62,000 nt of DNA from Mesostigma viride. Lineage: Eukaryota > Streptophyta > Mesostigmatophyceae > Mesostigmatales > Mesostigmataceae. Below the pieces are notes generated by a model that was not told where the DNA came from, made no database searches, and saw only the letters and a program-made list of their open reading frames with translations. Within the stretch, counting starts at the first letter, position 1. Each line of letters begins with the position of its first letter. Position numbers and translations under genes: made by a program. Below are positions 31,412 through 43,700 of the stretch, one piece after another. The stretch spans positions 1,417,307 through 1,479,306 of the forward strand of contig RPFO01000299.1 of NCBI GenBank assembly GCA_009746045.1. The letters run 5' to 3'.

Positions 31412-31800
31412 CTAATCTTCTGAATTACTACAATCTCTAATTAAGTGCGTCGCCCCTGTAAGGCGTGGGGCTAGAAACTTAAGCGTGCTGAGGCTGGCAG
31501 CTGCCAGCGGCGAACACAAAAGGCCAACACCACCTTGGCCTGGCGTCCCACTGCCAGCAAAGTAAAAACGCCAACCGCCTGCCAGGCGATCCGTGAGCAC
31601 CGTGCCAGGCTGAGGCACCGTGCGACGATGCTCCTGCAAGCCTAGAATAGACACACGATGCATGTGCAATGCAAAAGGCAACAAGCTCCTCCACCTGGTA
31701 GCTATGGTCGCTATCTGCTAGCAATGTGCGTGCATACGTTGAAAGTTGTGACGGCCAAGGATGCCTGCTGGCCCAACAGGGGAGAACGAGGATGGGAGAT
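31412..31800 (-). pseudogene. LINE APE-type endonuclease fragment
   Basis: Minus-strand frames read TTFNVCTHIAS (N-terminal APE motif) and YQVEELVAFC in other frames, then RVSILGLQEHRRTV (catalytic-Glu block) and GWRFYFAGSG..GQGGVGLL. These are the first blocks of LINE apurinic endonuclease domains. Frameshifts join them, and the domain is cut off by 31,412. It may be an internal piece of the RT LINE family at 27,745, which lacks this part. Confidence 0.6.
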
Positions 31801-32137
31801 GGGGATGGATGCAGCGGAAGATGGGGGTGGGGAACGGAGGGGAGGGAGATGGATGGAATAGTGCTTTTCATCGCATGGAGCTTGTCCTGCAGGCGAAGGA
31901 TGCGAGCCTGCTACCGGCTCTGGGTATTCGGGGATGATTGCGCAACGCAGAGGCATAGATAATCTAGCATGCGCTGTGTACTGCGAATATGACTGCTGAG
32001 AGCTGTCGTTCTAGCCCGAAATACCAGCACCACCATGTGTATCACTCGACCAGGTCGAGGCATGGGGGTGGAACGGGCGGGACCTTTTAGACGCTGTCCC
32101 CGAAGCCTGTTAGCCGCGAGCCGATGAGTAGAGTTGT

Positions 32138-32374
32138 CTACCTACTGGAACCACCAGGGGCAGCACGCTTGTTACGAGACTCTACACGAGACTCTACGTT
32201 CTGGGTGTCAACACGGACACCGTTCAGGAATGCACCAGAGCTGCCATCCGGCAGCAGACGCAGCTGCACACGCTTCCCCCCGTTTACGTACCCGGCGCGC
32301 GCCACCACATCCTGCTCGTGATTCCAAAGCTTGCTTGTCGCCGCCAGCTGTGCAGGGGTGTAGTCCTCGTCCAT
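32138..32374 (-). pseudogene. Possible ORF1 C-terminal fragment of another LINE
   Basis: MDEDYTPAQLAATSKLW followed by a basic stretch and FLNGVRVD resembles the C-terminal block of the ORF1 proteins here (DDDLTPAQ...W...G..L.V). Short and without flanking support. Confidence 0.3.
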
Positions 32375-32379
32375 GCTGA

Positions 32380-32748
32380 TGTGTTTAATTAACTAATGAA
32401 TTCATCAGGTAATTTGTCCTCAGGGCTCTGGTATTCCTCCAAGAATTCAATTCAACACCTGTAAAAACTTCGGGTAGAAAATTTCGTGCGGTGGGCACCT
32501 ACAGGCAATGGTTCGAAGTGCACGCCATAGGAGGAAGGTCAGTCGTCAAGGTCCGAAAAGCGTAGAAAAGTGGTAACTTTGTTTCGATTTTTTTAAAAAG
32601 TGTCCGCTTTTCTACGCTTTTCCATGCTTTTCTCCGTGGGGGTAGCCACTGTGGCTCCCCTCACCAGACGCCCCCTCTACACACACACCAAAATACATGA
32701 ACTACAGAACCCAGGGAACCCACGGCACAAACCATGTACAGCACACTG
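32380..32748. other. Spacer and presumed 3' UTR of the kinase gene
   Basis: 32,749 is the stop of the minus-strand kinase gene. About 150 bp beyond it (to ~32,600) could be the 3' UTR. I see no sure polyadenylation signal. 'ttttctacgctttt' words repeat near 32,610. Confidence 0.4.
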
Positions 32749-35200
32749 CTACAATCGTGGGGAGTCCTTCGCTGCCTCCGCGCCTGAGGTAGAGCTTCTA
32801 CGAGACGACATGCGCTTGAAGAAGGATTTGATGAGGCTGGTCTCGCTGCGCGCGCCGTCTGAGCGAGCCAACGAGGACGGGCTGTCAAAGTCCAGTGGGG
32901 AGCTGTTGCCCGGCGAGCTGACAACGCTCCTGGTAACTGACACGCTGTTGTGTGGGAGGGGAGGTTGTGCGTGTGTGCGTGTGTGGGGGGGTACAATGCC
33001 GAAGCAAGCGAGATACAACGATGCAATAATAGATATGAGACGATGCCAGCCAGCGGATGCAAGAAGCGAAGGTGATGTGCGGTCACGCCAAGACACTTTC
33101 ACGTATATCGATGATCTGGTCACCCTGTCCCAACAAACAACCTCACAGAGAGGAAGCTACAATGCAACCACAAACGAACTCTTGCACCTTTTGTGTCCCC
33201 ACCATGCCCTTCAAGTACACAACAAGCAAGGACATTCGGTGCAAACGACAGCATGTTGGCACTAATGCAAAACCTGGCATGCCGCCTCCCTTCCTTGCAC
33301 TAATACAAACACCCCTCGCCGCCGCCCCACGTACCTCAGCCTCTCCTTTGGTTGCGACAGCTGCAGCTTGCGGCTGCTCGGTCGGAAGGAGAAGCGGCTG
33401 CTCTTGCCGCTGCTGCTGCTGCCGCTTCCGCTTCCGCTGCTGCTGCCCGCCAGCCAGGGTGGCGCGCTGGCTTCGGACCTGTCCTTGCCGCTTCTGTTGC
33501 CCGCAGATGAGGACGAGAGCGAGCGCCAGAAGCCGCGGTCGCTGCCGCTGCTGTGCCGCCGGTCCGAGACGCTGGGCGGCGTGTCGGCAAACAGTGTGGG
33601 CGTGATGACCATGGCGGGGGAGGACGCGTTGAACGTGTGAGCCTGCAGCAGCGCCTTCTTGTCAAACGATTCGATCGAGTTGCGGATGGAAGCACGCAGT
33701 GACCCGCCGGGGTCCTCCGCGCCCACCCCCCGGTGCCACGCGTGCGCCCTGGCCCCGTGATGGTGCCCCCCGCCCCCGCCCCCCCCCTCTCGGTCCCCTC
33801 CCAGCGGCCCGCTCCCCCGGCCCCGGTCCATGCACGCGGCCACGTCGTCCGCCTCCCGGCTGATCACCTCGGCCTCCGCCAGCAGCTCCGCCGACGCGCT
33901 GTTGGTGCGCACGCGCCGTAGCCTGAGCCGGTGCGGGCTGCTGTCGCTCGTGTCCCCCCCTGGCGACCCTGGGCCTGAGGGCGAAGATGTGCCCCCAATG
34001 GGCGAGGTGGGCGCGCTGGGAGAGGCTCTTGCTTCCAAGACGGGGCCCGGAACGGGTGCCAGCAGTGAGCTTGAAACGGAGCGCTGCATGGGCGCCTGCC
34101 GGGTCTCGTCGGACCTACGGCCAGCGGCCAGCGGGCGCGGCACAGGCTCCTCGTTCCCCCCTTGCCTCTCCTCCTCCAATGTCTGCAAGGGCGCGCGCGC
34201 GGGCACTGATTCTGGCGACCCGCCCCCTTCCTTGTCGGCCATCTGCCGGGCGATCGCCTCCAGCTCCACGGGCGTGAGGGCGATGTTGCGACCAGAGCCA
34301 TCGACGGACGGCCGGCTGGACTGCCCGCCGCTGCTGACCGACGCGTCCATGAGGGAGGATGTGCGCACGAGCACCTGGACGATCTCGCTCCCGTCCGCAG
34401 CGAGGACCACCCCAAGGACCTTTCCGGGAGGTGTGGAGGGGCCTCTGTCGGCGCTCCGGCGCAGTGAGTGGGCGCTAACGCTCTTCACCAGCAGGGCGGG
34501 GTCGGCCGTCGGGGGCCTGTTGTCACCGTTGTTGTTGTTGCTGGCGCCTGCCACGCTGGACCGCACGTGTGTCGGCGGGCTGGAGGAGAGCGAGGGCTGC
34601 GAGCGCTCGCGGCGCGCCTTCTCGAAACTGGGCGGACGCCCGCGGAGCACGGGGATCTCTTTCGCCGCCGGGGACCGCGCCTCCGGTGATGATGCTGGCC
34701 CCCGTGAACCCTCCCCTGCCTTCCCCTGGGCTGGTTTATCGGCTGCATCCTTTGCCCTGGGAGGGTCACCCACGGCCGCACCCGCTGAGCTGGCGGGCGA
34801 AGGGTCCCCAGGCGCCGCCCCATGCGTCGCCCTCGCGTCTGCCAACGTGGCCTCCTCTTCGGTCGCCGTCCACATGCCCCCATACTCGTGTCGCAGCGCC
34901 TGGACCGCCATGTGCGCGTGGCTCGCCCGGTGGTGGTACCGGCTTCCGCCGTCGCACTCACCGATCGCACTCACCGACCACCGGCGCAGGTGCATGGCGG
35001 CCATGTCGCCGCTCGGCTCGTCGTCCCCCTCGCTATTCCGTGTGCTGCGAGAGACAGCGCCAAACGGGCTGGGGGCGGCCCCCATGGCCATGCCGACGCC
35101 TGTACGCATGGCGAACGCGTCCGGTCCACCCCCCCCTGGGCGCCACCCCCCCCCCCTCCCTCGCGCGAGCAGCACAGAGGGCGTGCTGCTCGCGCGCATG
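32749..35200 (-). other. Kinase C-terminal low-complexity tail (exons 20-21)
   Basis: About 700 residues after receiver 3, rich in Ser, Gly, Pro, Arg and Ala, with runs such as SGSGSGSSSSGKSS and short conserved-looking patches (TPPGKVLGVVLAADGSEIVQVL, shortened here to its key hydrophobics V, L and I, about 34,300-34,430; LTPVELEAIARQMAD near 34,240). Exon 21 ends SFFKRMSSRRSSTSGAEAA..., a basic Ser-rich end. No HPt or DNA-binding domain is recognisable. Confidence 0.65.
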
Positions 35201-37006
35201 TGGAGCGTGAAGTGGTTGTGCGCGCTCCACAAGTGGCCGAGGGAGAGCAGTGACGTGTGCGGGAAGAAGTGCTCGACCAGGTCCTCCACCTCACGCATGG
35301 TCACCGGCTTGGGGATGAACGAGTCGTACGCGATCGCCGGGTCATGCTGGATGTCCTCGCGCATCGCGTGGGCGGTCACCGCTACGATAGGCACAGGCGG
35401 CTCCCCGTTGCTCTTCTGGAACTGACGGATGCACCTGCCGGGGGGGGAGGGGGAGTGGGGGCAACAGGGTACAGCAGCAGCAGGCACAGGCCCGTCCTGG
35501 TGAGAAGCCGGTGAGAGGCCGGTGAGAGGCCGGTGAGAGGCCGGTGAGAGGCCGGTGAGAGGCCGGTGCGAGGCCGGTGACACTTACGTAATGCTAGAGA
35601 TTGCGCCATCCTGCGTGTCGTACTACTGCTCCCCGCCCGCTGCCTGCCTGTCGACGTACTAAGAAACCACCGCAAACCGTCCGAAGTTGCAATGCGCGGC
35701 GCAACACTCCGAGAGAAGAGAAGATTGATTGATGGCTACCACCACCTACAGAGCTGCGTTCAGGACTTGGTGTGGTGGAGGGTGCACGACCAAATGCCAA
35801 CACCGCGTCATAGTGCCCCTCCGTATGAATGCACCCAGTGCCCCCCCTGCTAGCCCACGTTTCCCTCGCACAGGCCCTCAGAAAACACCCGAAAGAGGGC
35901 GCCAACTGCAATAGCTGGGGAGCACTCGACCAGCTCCCCCCCAAAACAACCCAACATCATTTCCTTATACAAACCACAATCCATATCAACAGCCCCAGGC
36001 ATATGACATGCACAGATCATGGCGCGCCGTGGGCGAATGACAGTACAGCCTAGTGGCAGACAAGCTCTCTCAAGGTAAGCCTTAGACGACAAGCTTTAGA
36101 CACGGTGTAGTCGAGCAGGTCAACAGCAACCAGGGGCGAGAGCTCCCTGAGTTTAGCAGGTCAACTAGAACACGGAGGGGTGAGAGCGGCACAAGGAGGG
36201 GTGAGATTCACAAGGGTGAGAGTAAGGATGGGTAAGAGTCAAGAGGGGCGAGAGCGAGGAGCATGGGCCCATACTTGGTGGCTTCGTTGCCGTCCATGAC
36301 GGGCATTTGGATGTCCTGCCGGAATCCACCGTGACAAATGCCAGCGCCAGCATTGCCGCATGCAGCGCCGCACGTGCGCCAGAAGTATCCAACAGCACCC
36401 GGCAGTGCCACCACCGGGCGACGGAGCCAGCATTCGGAGCAAGCCGCAAGGGATACAGCAAGCGGCAGAGGCACAGGATGTCAACAGCGAGTTCGATGTG
36501 GCATACACACAACACAGCATAGGCACATGGTAAGCTTGCAATGTTCACCCCCAAGGTGCGACCCACATACGGACAGACCCAGCCAAGTACTTTTGCAACG
36601 CCAGTTACATTTGTGTGTGTTCGCGCACGTACATTATAGCAGAAATGGACATAGGTCCAGAAATGGCGGGGAGTGGCATGTACATGGGACGTGGCACAAA
36701 CTTGCATAAAAGTGGCCACTTTGCAGTCTTTGCTCCAATATTTCAAGGGCATCTGGTGCAGCTGACCGGTGGCACATTACTGTAAAGCATGTTAGGCAAG
36801 CAAATAAATTTAGTCCCGAGCAAATAGAGAGTTGCGGTGTCAGGCAGCGCAACTGTGCCGCGACTTGCGAACCCAAAAAGGTATCTACTGGCAGCAGATC
36901 ATGTTGAGTGATGACCCTTTCTGTGGGCAGGGGACCCAAACGGGTGAGGCCACAGGGCGTGCGTGCCCATGATGCACACATCCTGTCACATATATACACT
37001 GCACGT

Positions 37007-37084
<78 letters not shown>

Positions 37085-37663
37085 CCCCACCCACCCACCC
37101 ACCCACCCACCCACCCACCCACCCACCCACCCACCCACCCACCCACCCACCCACCCACCCACCCACCCACCCACCCACCCACCCACCCACCCACCCACCC
37201 ACCCACCCACCCACCCACCCACCCACCCACCCACCCACCCACCCACCCACCAAGTGCCACGAACACCACCACAGATCTAGATGCGCACGCCCATGTACCA
37301 TGAAGACCATCTTGAAGGGCTTGAGCTCGCGGCTGGCCTCCACAAACGCGTCGAGCGCCTCCTTGCCGTTGACTGCGAAGCTGATGTTGCAGAAGAAGCG
37401 GCCCAGCAGCTTGCTGGCCACCAGCCGGTTGATGCGGTTGTCGTCCACCACCAGGATGCGGTCGCGGAGGAGCTCCCGCTTGCCGCTGCTGCCCCCCGCA
37501 CCGCGGCTGCTGCTGCCGGCGCTGCTGCTGCTCGTGGGCCAGAGGGTGGGTGGGTCGCGGGGCGGCGGGGAGAACGAGGGCGAGGTGGAGGGGAAAGGGG
37601 CGCACGGGGGTGAGGGGCCGACAGGTTTGAGGAGGCAATAGGGCAGGGGGGGCACGCGTATGT

Positions 37664-37707
<44 letters not shown>

Positions 37708-40700
37708 CCACAAGACATTGGGGCATGGACAAGCATGAGAAGACGATGATGTGATATCCGGCCACGCAACTGGGTGCGTGGACCAGTGACGCAGCCAGCG
37801 AGCGTGAAGGGAGCACGGTTGGGGGGGTACGGGCATGGCAGGAGGGTGGATCGCTAAACACGGCAGGTGAGGGAAGGGGTGATTATGGCAGGTGGGGGAA
37901 GGGGTGATTATGGCAGGTGAGGGAAGGGGTGATTATGGCAGGTGGGGGAAGGGGTGATTATGGCAGGTGAGGGAAGGGTGATTATGGCAGTTTGGGGAAG
38001 GGGTGATTATGGCGGTTGGGGGAAGGGGTGATTATGGCAGGGGGGGAAGGGGTGATTATGGCAGGAAGCAGAGGGGTCAACAAGGCAGGAGCAGAGAGGG
38101 GCCTTTTGGGGACCACCCACCTGGAGGGCGAGAAGTTGAGCAGGGGCGGCTGCCCCGTCGCAAAGCCATCCGGCCGGTCGCCCATCAGGCCGTCCGTGGG
38201 GCTGCGCGCGGTGCTGCTGCGGCCGACGCGGTAGCCGCTGCCGCGTACGTCCGAGTTGCTGCGCACAAACGTCACGGGGATCCCCCCCTCCATCGCCATG
38301 CTGGCTGCCGCCGCCGCCGCCTCCTCCGACATGACCGTGATGTTGATGTCCAGGCTGCCGCTGCCGTCATCCAGCGTGACCGGCCCGGCTGCTGCGGCAG
38401 GCATGCCCAACGACAAACCCGATGCGCTCGCCATGCCGGGCGCCGCACCCATGCTGCTTGCGTCCTCGTCCTCTCCCCCCCCGCGGCCGGGCATAGGATA
38501 CATGGTCGCAGTCAGTCCGCCGCTGCTGGTCCCCTCGGCCACCACGCCCGTCACAGAGGCAGCATGAGCCTCCTGCGGCACCGTGCTAAGGCGGCTGGCA
38601 TCCATCGACGCGGCCGCGAGCAAGGCCGCGCTGGGGGTGTAGACTTCGCTTCCCGAGGGGGTGGACACGAGAAATCGCATCGACGAGGCCGAAGAGTCCA
38701 GGTCGAGCTCCCCGTTGCCCCCGCCCCAGAGGGCACCACTCGCCTCGCGTCCGCCGCGGCTTCCGGCAGAGGTGCTTGTGCGCTGCGGCGGCGCCACAAG
38801 CTGCTGCGCGATGCCGGAGAAGTCGGCCACGACCTGGCGTACGTCTTCGAGGGAGAGCGGCTTCTGCAGCATGCCGTCGAAGATGGCGCCGCCTTCCTTG
38901 CGGACGATGTCCTCGTCCTTTGGGTTGGCGAGCACCGCAAGGATGAAGGTGGGCGCCCAGCCGTAGCGCGCCTCGTGCTCGCGGACCAGCCTGGGGGGGT
39001 TGGGGAGGAGAGGAAAGGGGGTGAGGCAAGGGGGGCCAAGGAAAGGGGGGGAGGGAAGGGGGGGAGGGAACGGGGGGAAGGGAATGGGGGGAAGGGAATC
39101 GGGCGAATACAGGGGCGGAAGGGGGGGAGGCAAGCGGGGGAGAAAAACAGGGTAAGGGGAGAAGAAGTCAGGAAGGAAAAGGAGAGGGGAAGGGCACAAC
39201 AAGGGAAAGGGAGAGGGGAAGGGCACAAGAAGGGGCCGCAGGTGAACTCGAATATGTCAGGGTCCAGGTCAAGGGTTTGGGTCAAGGGTTCGGGTAAGGG
39301 TCCAGGTCAAGGGTTTGGGTCAAGGGTTCGGGTAAGGGTTCAGGTCAAGGGTTTGGGTCAAGGGTTTGGGTCGGGGATGAGGCGAGCCGGGGGGGAATCT
39401 GAGGGGGGGGATGAGGCAGCTGAGGGGGGGCATCTGAAGCAGACATCGCGTGGCATGGGAAGCAGACACCGCGTGGCATGGGAAGCACCACTGTCACCTC
39501 TACAAGGTGCAGGGGGGCATAGGAAGCCATTCTATTGTGTGCATGTGTATATGTCCGTGTGTATGTGCATGTGTATGTGCGTGTGTATGTGCGTGTGTAT
39601 GTGCGTGTTTATGTGCGTGTTTATGTGCGTATGTATGTGCATGTATATGTGCGTGTGTGTATGTGCACGTGTGTGTGCATGTATATGTGCGTGTGTATGT
39701 GCATGTGTATGTGCGTGTGTATGTGCATGTATATGTGCATGTGTGTATGTGCATGTGTGTATGTGCGTGTGTATGTGCACGTGTGTGTGCATGTATATGT
39801 GCGTGTGTATGTGCATGTATATGTGCATGTGTATGTGCATGTATATGTGCATGTATGTGCATGCATATGTACGTGTGTATGTGCATGTATATGTGCGTGT
39901 GTATGTGCATGTATATGTGCATGTGTGCATGTGTGTGTGCATGTATATGTGCATGTATATGTGCGTGTGTGTGCGTGTGTGTATGTGCGTGTGTGTGCGT
40001 GTGTATATGTGCATGTGTGTGTGCATGTTTGCGCGACCCACGTATGCGCGCTCACCTGGCGCTGGCCAGGCCACCCTTGACAGGCATCGAGATGTCCATC
40101 AGGATCAGCTCATACATGCGCGGTCCGCCCCGGATGACCATGTCCAGCGCCTCCTTCCCGTTGACGGCAAAGTGAATGTTGGAGTAGAAGCGGCCCAGCA
40201 GCTTGGCCGCGACCATGCGGTTCACCTTGTTGTCGTCCGCCACCAGCACGGGGCGGCTCATGCGCATGCCACGGGGGGACCTGCGCGAGCGTGATGGGCG
40301 ATAGCATCACAGCGGGTGACACAGCCACAGCAAGGCATACAGGTAGAAGTGTCAGGGAGGGAGGGATGAGGATGAGGGATGCACAGGCATCACCGCAGGC
40401 GGGCGGGGCAAGTCACTGCTTGCCTAGTCGGAGGGTGGGTGGGGAGTCTGGGTGGATGCGTGGGTGGGTATGTAACTGCGAGAGTGCGCGGGCATAAATT
40501 GTGGAGTGCATCATGCGGCCCATGGTTGGTCGCAAGGCTACAGGGTTGGGGCCGGTTGGGAACCCATGGGTAGGCGAGGAAATAATGCGATTAGGGGGCG
40601 GACCCTCAGCACAGCGCGCCGCCTGCCAACACGTGGGTCCGTAGGAAGGAGTGGGTCAGGCAATAGGCGGGTGAGAGGGCTCATCGGCCGATCCTTCATC

Positions 40701-43700
40701 AGTTAGTTGGTTGGGCGTGGGATATGGCAAGAGGAGGCCAACATACATGTGGTGGCGGTCTGTTTGCATGGCTACGTGGTCGGCATGCGAATGCAGCACA
40801 CAGAATGACTGGACATGTCTCTGCGTGCAAGGATGCACCTGCATCACCCTCAACCACAACAACAGGCCCACGGCACGCACATGCACATACACCCACACCA
40901 TGGTCCACATAATACCACACACGTACTGGATCCGTTCAATCTGGAGCTTCCCACTCCTCGTGCTGCCACCAGTCCCCCCCGCCGCCGCCACCGGCGCGGG
41001 CACGCTCCAACCGCGGCTGCCGCCACTGTGGCTGCTCCCCTCATCCCCCTCCCCCTCTGCGTCGCCCGCGCCCACCACCGCGGAGCTGCCCCGTCCCTGG
41101 CAACCCTCCGCTCTCTCCTCTCGCTCATAAAGCTCCAACCCATACCCCGGGTGCCCAAACCCATCCGGCGAACGCGGACCACTGGGCGACGCGGGCGTGC
41201 TGTTCATGCCCCACATCATGAATGACGACTCAGCCCCCGGTCGACCCGCAACTGGCCCCGCCCCCAGCGCCTCCGCGCCCTGGTTTCGCGGTGCCACCGA
41301 GGGGGAGAGCGGGGACCGGGGGGAGACCGGGGACGCGTTGGCCGAGAAGCCGGCACCGCTCGCGCCGGCTTGCTTCTCGCTGCCCTTTTTGTGGCGGCGG
41401 AAAAGGCTGAAGCCACGGGACTTTCGGGGCGATGACGTAGGGGAAGGGGCGTCGCCGCCCACGCTCTCGGCGGACCGATCCGAGCCCCCGGAGAGTAGCC
41501 GTTTCATGGACGGGGGCAGCGGGGCAATCGATGGCACCGGGGGGAGCTCCCCTCTGGCCTCCACGACATGGCCCTTGGGACCGTGCACGAGGTCACGGTT
41601 TTCCGCGATCCTGCCCGGGCTGAGAGGCACTTCCCCGCAGCCTGGCCCCGGTGACCCTGTCAACCCTCGCAGCGCCTCCGTGCCTGAGCAGTCCTCGGAT
41701 GCACGGCCCTGCTTGCGCCTGCCAGAGTCGGACATGCTGTCGCGTGCCCCGGGGCCGCTAGCCTCTGCGTCCACATGGACAGGGCAAGACCCCGCCCGTA
41801 GGGGCCGGGCCTGCAGGTGGGAGGCGCCCGTCGCCCCCTCTCCGGGCCAGGTGGTCACCGAGGCGCTTTCCGCCGGGAAGAAGCGCTGCACCAGCCTGGT
41901 TAGCTGGAAAATGCGGTGATGAGAAGGCACGCCCAGTACCGACATTCGTTACCAGAACAGTTGCGTGGCCAAGATCCAGGGCACATGGCAGAGGGGGAGC
42001 AAGGGGAGGGGAGTCAGCGGAGCGGGACAAGACCACAACGGAGAAGGGGCCACCGATCAGGGGTCGACATTCTGCTTGGGCGTGGAGTGCATGCACCCGC
42101 GCTACCAATGCACGTAGTCCTGCGACAGCTGCAAATAGACACTATCGCTGCCGACTGGTGACCACTGGTATGGGCGCCGCCAGTGGCTGCGCAAAGGGAG
42201 ACCCCCACCATGTATACCGCAAAGTTGGCCAAAGCTACACCCATACTCGTATCATTCAGGGTGGTCCGTCATTGTCTGATGCGGCTGTACCCATGGACCC
42301 CTGGGGAAAGGCCAACGAATGAAAGGTTCAGGGCCAAGTGTCTCATTTCAACTCCGTGATGGCGTCCGCCGTGTATGATAGAGTAGCCACTGACCGCCCG
42401 CACACGCACACTAGATGACACTGGTCTATCTGGTCACTGGTCCTTGGCGGAGCTACCATCTATGCTACTATCTATGCTACTATCTATGCTACTATCTATG
42501 CTACTATCTATGCTACTATCTATCCCCAGCACACTGTGCCACCCCTCCTACGCCCCTTTGCCCCCATTCCGAGCCGCACGCCTCCATCCCAAGAACACCG
42601 GGCCACTCCGTCCTATCTCGCAGGGTGCTGCGAATGCAACCATCGCGCGCCCATCCATGGCCTCCATGCACCACCTACATGCGGGCCCTGCACACAGGGA
42701 GCACCGGCGTGGGCGTATCAACATTTGCGCAGCTGCGCGCGGGGCCAGCCCGACACATAGCTAGCCGTACGTGACCCTGCACCTACCTGTACACGCATGC
42801 ACAGGACTTGCACCCACCGACCCACAAGACACAGGCTCTCACCACGCCACTTACCTGTGCTAGGAACAGCTAGAACGGCACCTTACCGACTAGGTTAGAC
42901 CCACCTGTGCAAAAACATGCAAACCGTACACGCAGGAGCAATTTTTCTTCCGAACCCAATTGTTTTTGAAGCAACCGCACCCACAAGCACATGGCACCCC
43001 CCTGCGGGGTCACTTACCTGCGCAAAGGAGACCGGCTTCTCGAGGCAGTCATCAAAGCCCGTGGCCCTCAGCTCCTGCTTGCGGGCGGGGTCCAGCGCGT
43101 GGCCTGTCATGGCCACGATGAGGCGCGGCAGCAGCCGCAACGACACCTCGTACTCCCGCATGGCCCTGCAGCGGTGGGTGGGTGGGTGGGCGGGCGGGCG
43201 GGCGGGCGGTGGGTGGGTGGGTGGGTGGGTGGGTGGGTGGGTGGGTGGGTGGGTGGGTGGGTGGGTGGGTGGGTGGGTGGGTGGGTGGGTGGGTGGGTGG
43301 GTGGGTGGGTGGGTGCGTGGGTGGGTGGGTGGGTGGGTGGGTGGGTGGGTGGGTGGGTGGGTGGGTGGGTGGGTGGGTGGGTGGGTGGGTGGGTGGGTGG
43401 GTGGGTGGGTGGGCAGGCGGGTGGGCGGGCGGGTGGGTGTTTGTTGATCAAGGTGGTGGGAAGCCAGTGAATGACCACGTCAGCATGCGTGCGTGTGTGA
43501 GGAAGGAACTGCATGCCAGCGCGTGTCTCCATGGAAAGCAATGCAATGCGGCTACGCCCCCTTGGGACCGACATGAAGAGCGTGGCACGTCAAGACGTGC
43601 CTTTTTCCCTAGGTTTCCTTGTGCACCCGGCGCTACTCGCAAAAGGCGCACAGACTGTCCGGTATCCAAAAAGGCAAGGGATGGCCAAACAGGGGCTGGA

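Larger units (their letters stand above)
35200..37530 (-). other. Receiver domain 3, canonical (exons 18-20)
   Basis: RILVVDDNRINRLVASKLL, KMVFM, then the 41-nt exon 19 (DIQMPVMDGNEAT, phospho-Asp), then exon 20 with PIVAVTAHAM (Thr) and DSFIPKPVT (Lys). It is the best match to a standard receiver in the protein. The intron before exon 19 holds the (CCCA)n/(GGGT)n tract. Confidence 0.9.
38121..40280 (-). other. Receiver domain 2, switch residue lost (exons 16-17)
   Basis: RPVLVADDNKVNRMVAAKLL, LILMDISMPVKGG and DGMLQKPLS give the acidic pair, phospho-Asp and Lys. The switch strand reads FILAVLANP, so the usual Thr/Ser is replaced by Leu. Exon 17 continues into a ~230-residue low-complexity linker. 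Confidence 0.8.

Noticed and set aside
33830-35425. 531-residue plus-strand frame
   Set aside because: Antisense of exon 20 of the kinase; GC-rich DNA leaves the opposite strand open, and there is no domain.
36986-37303. Frames made of repeated TH-PP or GGWV units on both strands (also 43,107-43,800)
   Set aside because: They are translations of the (CCCA)n/(GGGT)n tract inside introns of the kinase gene.
39258-39375. Interstitial telomere repeat
   Set aside because: Units vary in length and sequence and do not match TTTAGGG, TTTTAGGG or TTAGGG in register.
39450-40175. Long Cys/Val/His-rich frames on both strands
   Set aside because: They come from the TG-rich minisatellite, which lacks stops in several frames; no domain and intronic position.
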